Below are positions 61,201 through 64,000 of a DNA stretch of 64,000 bases, piece after piece. Under the pieces are notes generated by a model, which had not been told where the DNA came from, made no database searches, and saw only the letters and a list, made by a program, of their open reading frames with translations. Numbering within the stretch: the first letter of the stretch is position 1; each line of letters opens with the position of its first letter. Both the position numbers and the translations under genes were made by a program. Origin of the DNA: Apostichopus japonicus (lineage: Eukaryota; Echinodermata; Holothuroidea; Aspidochirotida; Stichopodidae); the NCBI RefSeq assembly GCF_037975245.1, contig NC_092569.1, positions 14,096,501-14,160,500 of the forward strand. Direction: 5' to 3'.

Positions 61201-62505
61201 TTTACTTCTCTCGTCTGTTAACGAAATGTTCAGTGTCAGGTGTTGTTGAATCGATTACAATACATTTTTGCTCCTTAAGCTATCTAAACTAAGATAAATC
61301 TATATAAACTCTGTTAACTTTGAAAAAGTGTATACAGACTAATGAACTAAAACTGTCATTTGTTAGTTGCTTAGACGACATTGAAAATGTATCGGCTATA
61401 ATTGTATATAATACACATTAAAGCACTAGTCAAGACATAGCGTGAACAGAGCCCCAAGAAACAATCACGTTATCTGTTGAGAACATCAATTAAAATTCGT
61501 TTTGGTTAATGGTTGTCATTTTATTGGTTAACCGAAGCAAAGTTGTTTAATCTCTTGAGTGCATGGTTGTAATATAATATTTTACTTTGTGTTGTTGCTA
61601 GCTTTTTCATTGAATATATTGCTTGAATGATAACATATCACATGTGTTTTTTTCAATCATAATCTCTCTGAATGAATCCTACACAATCTGATAGAAGAAT
61701 CAAAGTTAACTGACATTATTTTTCTAAGCTATTTAATCAGTAATATTTTCATATCCAGTAACCAGTAAGGCATCACCTTGTGAAGAAGCATGCAAACTAA
61801 AGTTTCAGACGAAACAAATGTATTTGTAAATTAAATTGGATATGATTTCATATAATAAACATTAAAGCACTAGTCAAAACATAGCAAGAATAGAGCTCCA
61901 TTAACCTACCACGTTACATGTTGAGACTATCCATGTTTTTGAAATTCATTTTTGTTGATGGTTGTCATTTTATCGGTTAACCGAAGCAATTTTTTCATCT
62001 GTCGAGTGCAGGTTTGTAATTAGTACTTTACTCGGTGTTGCTGCTAACTTTTTCATTGAGTATATTGCTTGAATGATAAAATATCACATTTGTTGAATTC
62101 TTCTAATAATAACACTAAGCTTTAAGTGGTCACATCATATGTTGGTCCCGTAATAAGGCAAAACTATAGACACATAATTGAATGTTAGCAAATGTTAGCA
62201 AATGTATGTGAAATATTTACCACACAACGTTCTTAAGTTTTTAATTATTCCCAGCAGCTTTGGACCAACTTCTTATTGACATTCACTTTGAAAATAAGAA
62301 TATCATTCTGGTTTATGAATATCAATCTGTTTTCTGACGGAGTCAAATACTGAGTAAAATACATCAAATGTTATCACGTTACCTGTTGTAGACATCACTG
62401 TTGTTGACAACAAATTATTGGATCGTGTTGTAAATTCATCAGTTGACGGTAATATTCGCATCCAATCTGTTGAGTACACTGTATTTGTTGATCGGTCACT
62501 TGTAT
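57940..62505 (-). CDS. Ser/Thr-rich stalk exons plus TIL-domain exon (partial gene)
   Basis: Minus-strand phase-1 exons in order: 62505-62383, 60998-60876, 58863-58705 and 58232-57940. The first three encode Ser/Thr-rich stalk segments. The fourth encodes a TIL (trypsin-inhibitor-like) Cys domain: ESCPNNMIWMNCSCQTTC, then TCVCPDGFLIKDGACIPL, NECGCYHS. It ends with TAG as its last codon, immediately before GTATTT, a fair donor. Related proteins continue from TIL into a Cys-rich/EGF segment exactly like the one opening the next gene (NGSLHVNLNCTRRCTC). The 5' end is not established; a possible first segment, [15 protein letters not shown], before a donor at about 62802 is weak. Confidence 0.6.
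58705..58863 (-). CDS. Ser/Thr-rich stalk exon 3
   Basis: Phase 1-1 exon of 159 bp (53 codons). Acceptor CCTTTGACAG, donor GTGATT. It starts with an acidic repeat (EIIELEIELEG) followed by WMPSTDEMRLFAS and a Thr run (KTTTTSTIGLSTTRMPTT). Its core matches the two upstream stalk exons. Confidence 0.6.
58968..59978 (-). mobile_element. 5'-truncated CR1/L2-like LINE inserted in an intron
   Basis: The minus-strand coding part 59730-59173 reads LIHAFITCKLDYCNALFCGL, LQRLQNLAARIVTLTR, HITPVLHDLHWLPVSQRIRF and GPRLWNELPAELRTV, ending LFRQHYCNI. Further 5' another frame (59970-59731) reads CITTVRQWMSHKCLKMNDSK and VEPSDVAKSIGVIMDKH, with one stop and one frameshift. About 200 bp of A-rich 3' UTR follows. 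The uninterrupted sequence is visible at 61098-61118 in the neighbouring unit, which fixes both ends. A short AAAC may be the target duplication. Confidence 0.85.
60876..60998 (-). CDS. Ser/Thr-rich stalk exon 2
   Basis: Phase 1-1 exon of 123 bp (41 codons). Acceptor TTGTTACAAATACAG, donor GTAACG. It reads TSDRSTTTLYSTDGMRMLP, then SSDEMTTRSNNLLSATVMPT. It is nearly the same as the exon at 62383-62505. Confidence 0.6.
62383..62505 (-). CDS. Ser/Thr-rich stalk exon 1
   Basis: Same length, phase and splice sites as 60876-60998. It reads TSDRSTNTVYSTDWMRILP, then STDEFTTRSNNLLSTTVMST. Open frame and phase are preserved in both copies, which suggests both are or were used. Confidence 0.58.
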
Positions 62506-62527
62506 CTGTATTTGTAACAACGAAGAT

Positions 62528-62546
62528 GGGGGGGGGGGGGGGGGGG
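62528..62546. repeat. G homopolymer, 19 bp
   Basis: An uninterrupted run of G next to the acceptor side of the stalk exon at 62505. The equivalent place in the other unit (61021) has only GATGAGGGG. Confidence 0.9.
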
Positions 62547-62706
62547 TCACTCAGTAGAACTAACGTTCTGTATTTTTATTCTCTGATGTATTTAGATGGA
62601 AAACACATTACTTGATTATTGGGCCCCATTGAAATATGCGCGTGGCAGGGTTTCTAATAGGCCTAAAGTAAATAACGTTTGAAAGATTGATGCTTTTATA
62701 CCGCAT

Positions 62707-62711
<5 letters not shown>

Positions 62712-62801
<90 letters not shown>
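62712..62801. repeat. (AT)n microsatellite
   Basis: About 90 bp of AT dinucleotides. The Tyr-Ile frame across it is an artefact. Confidence 0.95.
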
Positions 62802-62805
<4 letters not shown>

Positions 62806-63299
62806 TGGATTGTACATTACATAGACATTACGTGTGTAAAAACGCAACATAAGATGGACAGTTACTTTAGCCGGACAATATTTTGTCCTCCTTAACTTCC
62901 GACCCTCGGTTCTGATCAGGGCGGCACTTTCTGAGCAAAGGAATAGTACTGGATAATAGGTAAAGGACCCCTCTTTAACGCATCTTTTTCGGGGCAGGAT
63001 CTTTGATTTCCCTGTATGTTTTTTTATACATACAAAACAGGGTACTGTAAAAGCATTATATCATGCGTAGTAAAAAAAAGAACATTAAAGGAACTTCCCT
63101 ATTTGTTATGATTTCACTAATAAACACAATGCATATCTGTATTGCATTTGTGGTTTTAAAATTCTCTTCATTAACCTAAAAAGATTTGTTGGTAAACTTA
63201 GGGATTGCTTCCCGAGTTTCGAATATACAAGAGATATACTAAAAATCTTGTTTCAAAATGAATTAAAAATTATTTACTCTTGACACACTAGATCGCATG
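62802..63299. other. No gene recognised
   Basis: AT-rich sequence between the microsatellite and the GC-richer putative promoter. Only short frames. Confidence 0.5.
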
Positions 63300-63435
63300 C
63301 GCAAAGATACGCAAGCCGGCGCGCCAAGACGTATGCCCGCCAGTGATATGTGTTATTTCTATGGTTGGGTACGGTTCGTGTATTATATCGAGCGCGACGT
63401 TTGATCGTGATCTTCTTTGCAAAAAAATGGTGAGT
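63300..63435 (+). promoter_or_regulatory. Putative promoter and first exon (ATG followed directly by splice donor)
   Basis: A CpG-richer stretch (GCCGGCGCGCC, GAGCGCGACG) leads to the pyrimidine tract TCTTCTTTGC, six to seven A, then ATG (63427-63429) followed at once by GTGAGT. A very short 5' UTR opening with a pyrimidine tract and an intron right after the start codon is the pattern of many ribosomal-protein and translation-factor genes. No second exon was identified before the window ends. Confidence 0.4.
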
Positions 63436-64000
63436 GAAGTATATTATTATGGTAATATTTTTGTAACGACTGTGGCTTATTTCACTTTCTTTATGACCGC
63501 AGAGTAGAAGGATGTCTAACGATAGTCTAGGCCGTTGACTTATAGTTATACGTAGGCTAACCTAGTAACAAGTTAGGCATAGCCTAACGTTAGGCCTTAA
63601 GAAGTGCTAGCCTAGGCTAAGTTAGATTTAGCTGTTAAGGATTTAAGAAGGGCTAGCCTAATTTGCAGAATACCTGTCAACTCAACCAACACCACAGTCC
63701 ACGATGTAGCTGGCTACACCGTCATACATTGCCATTATATGTACAGATAAAAGGCTAAACGGTCATGCCAAAACGGTGCCATCTTTGTTGAAGTTGTTGG
63801 ATTGCTTTGAGGCGTTGTTACACTACTTCCTGACGAAAATATTTTTAAAATATACGATGAGGTACTGTACAGTATATGGATGCAAATGAATACATTAACC
63901 GCCTCCAGCAGAACTATTATTAAATTGCAAGGAAGGATTTTAGCGATTGGATATAATATCAATTGTCTAAATGGTTCATACATTTATATCTGTTTACCGA
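63436..64000. other. Probable first intron of the right-edge gene
   Basis: Contains a cluster of CCTAGGCTA/TAGCCTA motifs (63525-63660). No exon with coding content was recognised up to the window end. Confidence 0.35.

Larger units (their letters stand above)
59979..62620. repeat. Three tandem intron-exon units
   Basis: Units start at about 59983, 61109 and 61679, each with CCTA..CAATCTGATAGA. They share CATTAAAGCACTAGTCAAGA (60349, 61420, 61860) and TCGGTTAACCGAAGCAA (or close). Units 1 and 3 each contain one stalk exon. Unit 2 is shortened to about 570 bp and lacks the exon. Unit 3 lacks part of its left portion. Confidence 0.82.

Overview
This is an AT-rich eukaryotic window: introns with GT/AG boundaries, hAT-type and LINE remnants, a Penelope-like retroelement and very large tandem arrays. 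The readable genes (SAM plus Death domain, TIL plus EGF plus fibrinogen-like domains) suggest an invertebrate animal, most likely a marine deuterostome such as an echinoderm or hemichordate. That assignment is inference from gene style, not proof. No rRNA, tRNA, CRISPR or bacterial-type operon was seen.

Left part (1-20 kb). A trimer-structured tandem repeat (1.4-3.2 kb) and one arm of a long dispersed inverted repeat (3.2-4.2 kb) precede a complete six-exon plus-strand gene (5156-18221). Its exons join in frame to 242 residues: an N-terminal SAM domain, a linker, a Death domain and a C-terminal hydrophobic anchor. Its 7-kb second intron holds broken pieces of other genes on both strands: SAMD3-like C-terminal exons on the minus strand, one of them duplicated, and fragments of an uncharacterised C2H2-containing family. 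The second arm of the inverted repeat lies at 19.3-20.1 kb, so the pair brackets the gene.

Middle part (20-34 kb). I see no convincing gene. It carries two well-delimited non-autonomous DNA elements with visible target duplications (24027-24734 and 26160-26769), LINE 3' ends, microsatellites and short tandem repeats.

Repeat block (34-55.5 kb). A 43-bp satellite and a related 42-bp satellite are followed by a decayed, endonuclease-less Penelope-like element. Then comes about 12 kb of a G/T-rich minisatellite built from 8-bp TGTCTGNN half-units, interrupted near its right end by a 1.1-kb G-rich minisatellite. Inside it an apparently identical 1,805-bp segment is tandemly duplicated. The long open frames here are by-products of stop-free repeats.

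Right part (55.6-64 kb), minus strand. A fibrinogen-related gene (EGF plus truncated fibrinogen domain) lies directly downstream of exons that look like the 5' half of the same ancestral gene: duplicated Ser/Thr-rich stalk exons and a TIL exon that ends in TAG at its splice donor. The downstream part seems to have its own promoter, leader exon and signal peptide, which suggests gene fission. A 5'-truncated LINE interrupts one of the tandem intron units, and the uninterrupted site survives in the neighbouring unit. At the far right a GC-richer stretch with ATG directly followed by a splice donor looks like the start of another plus-strand gene.
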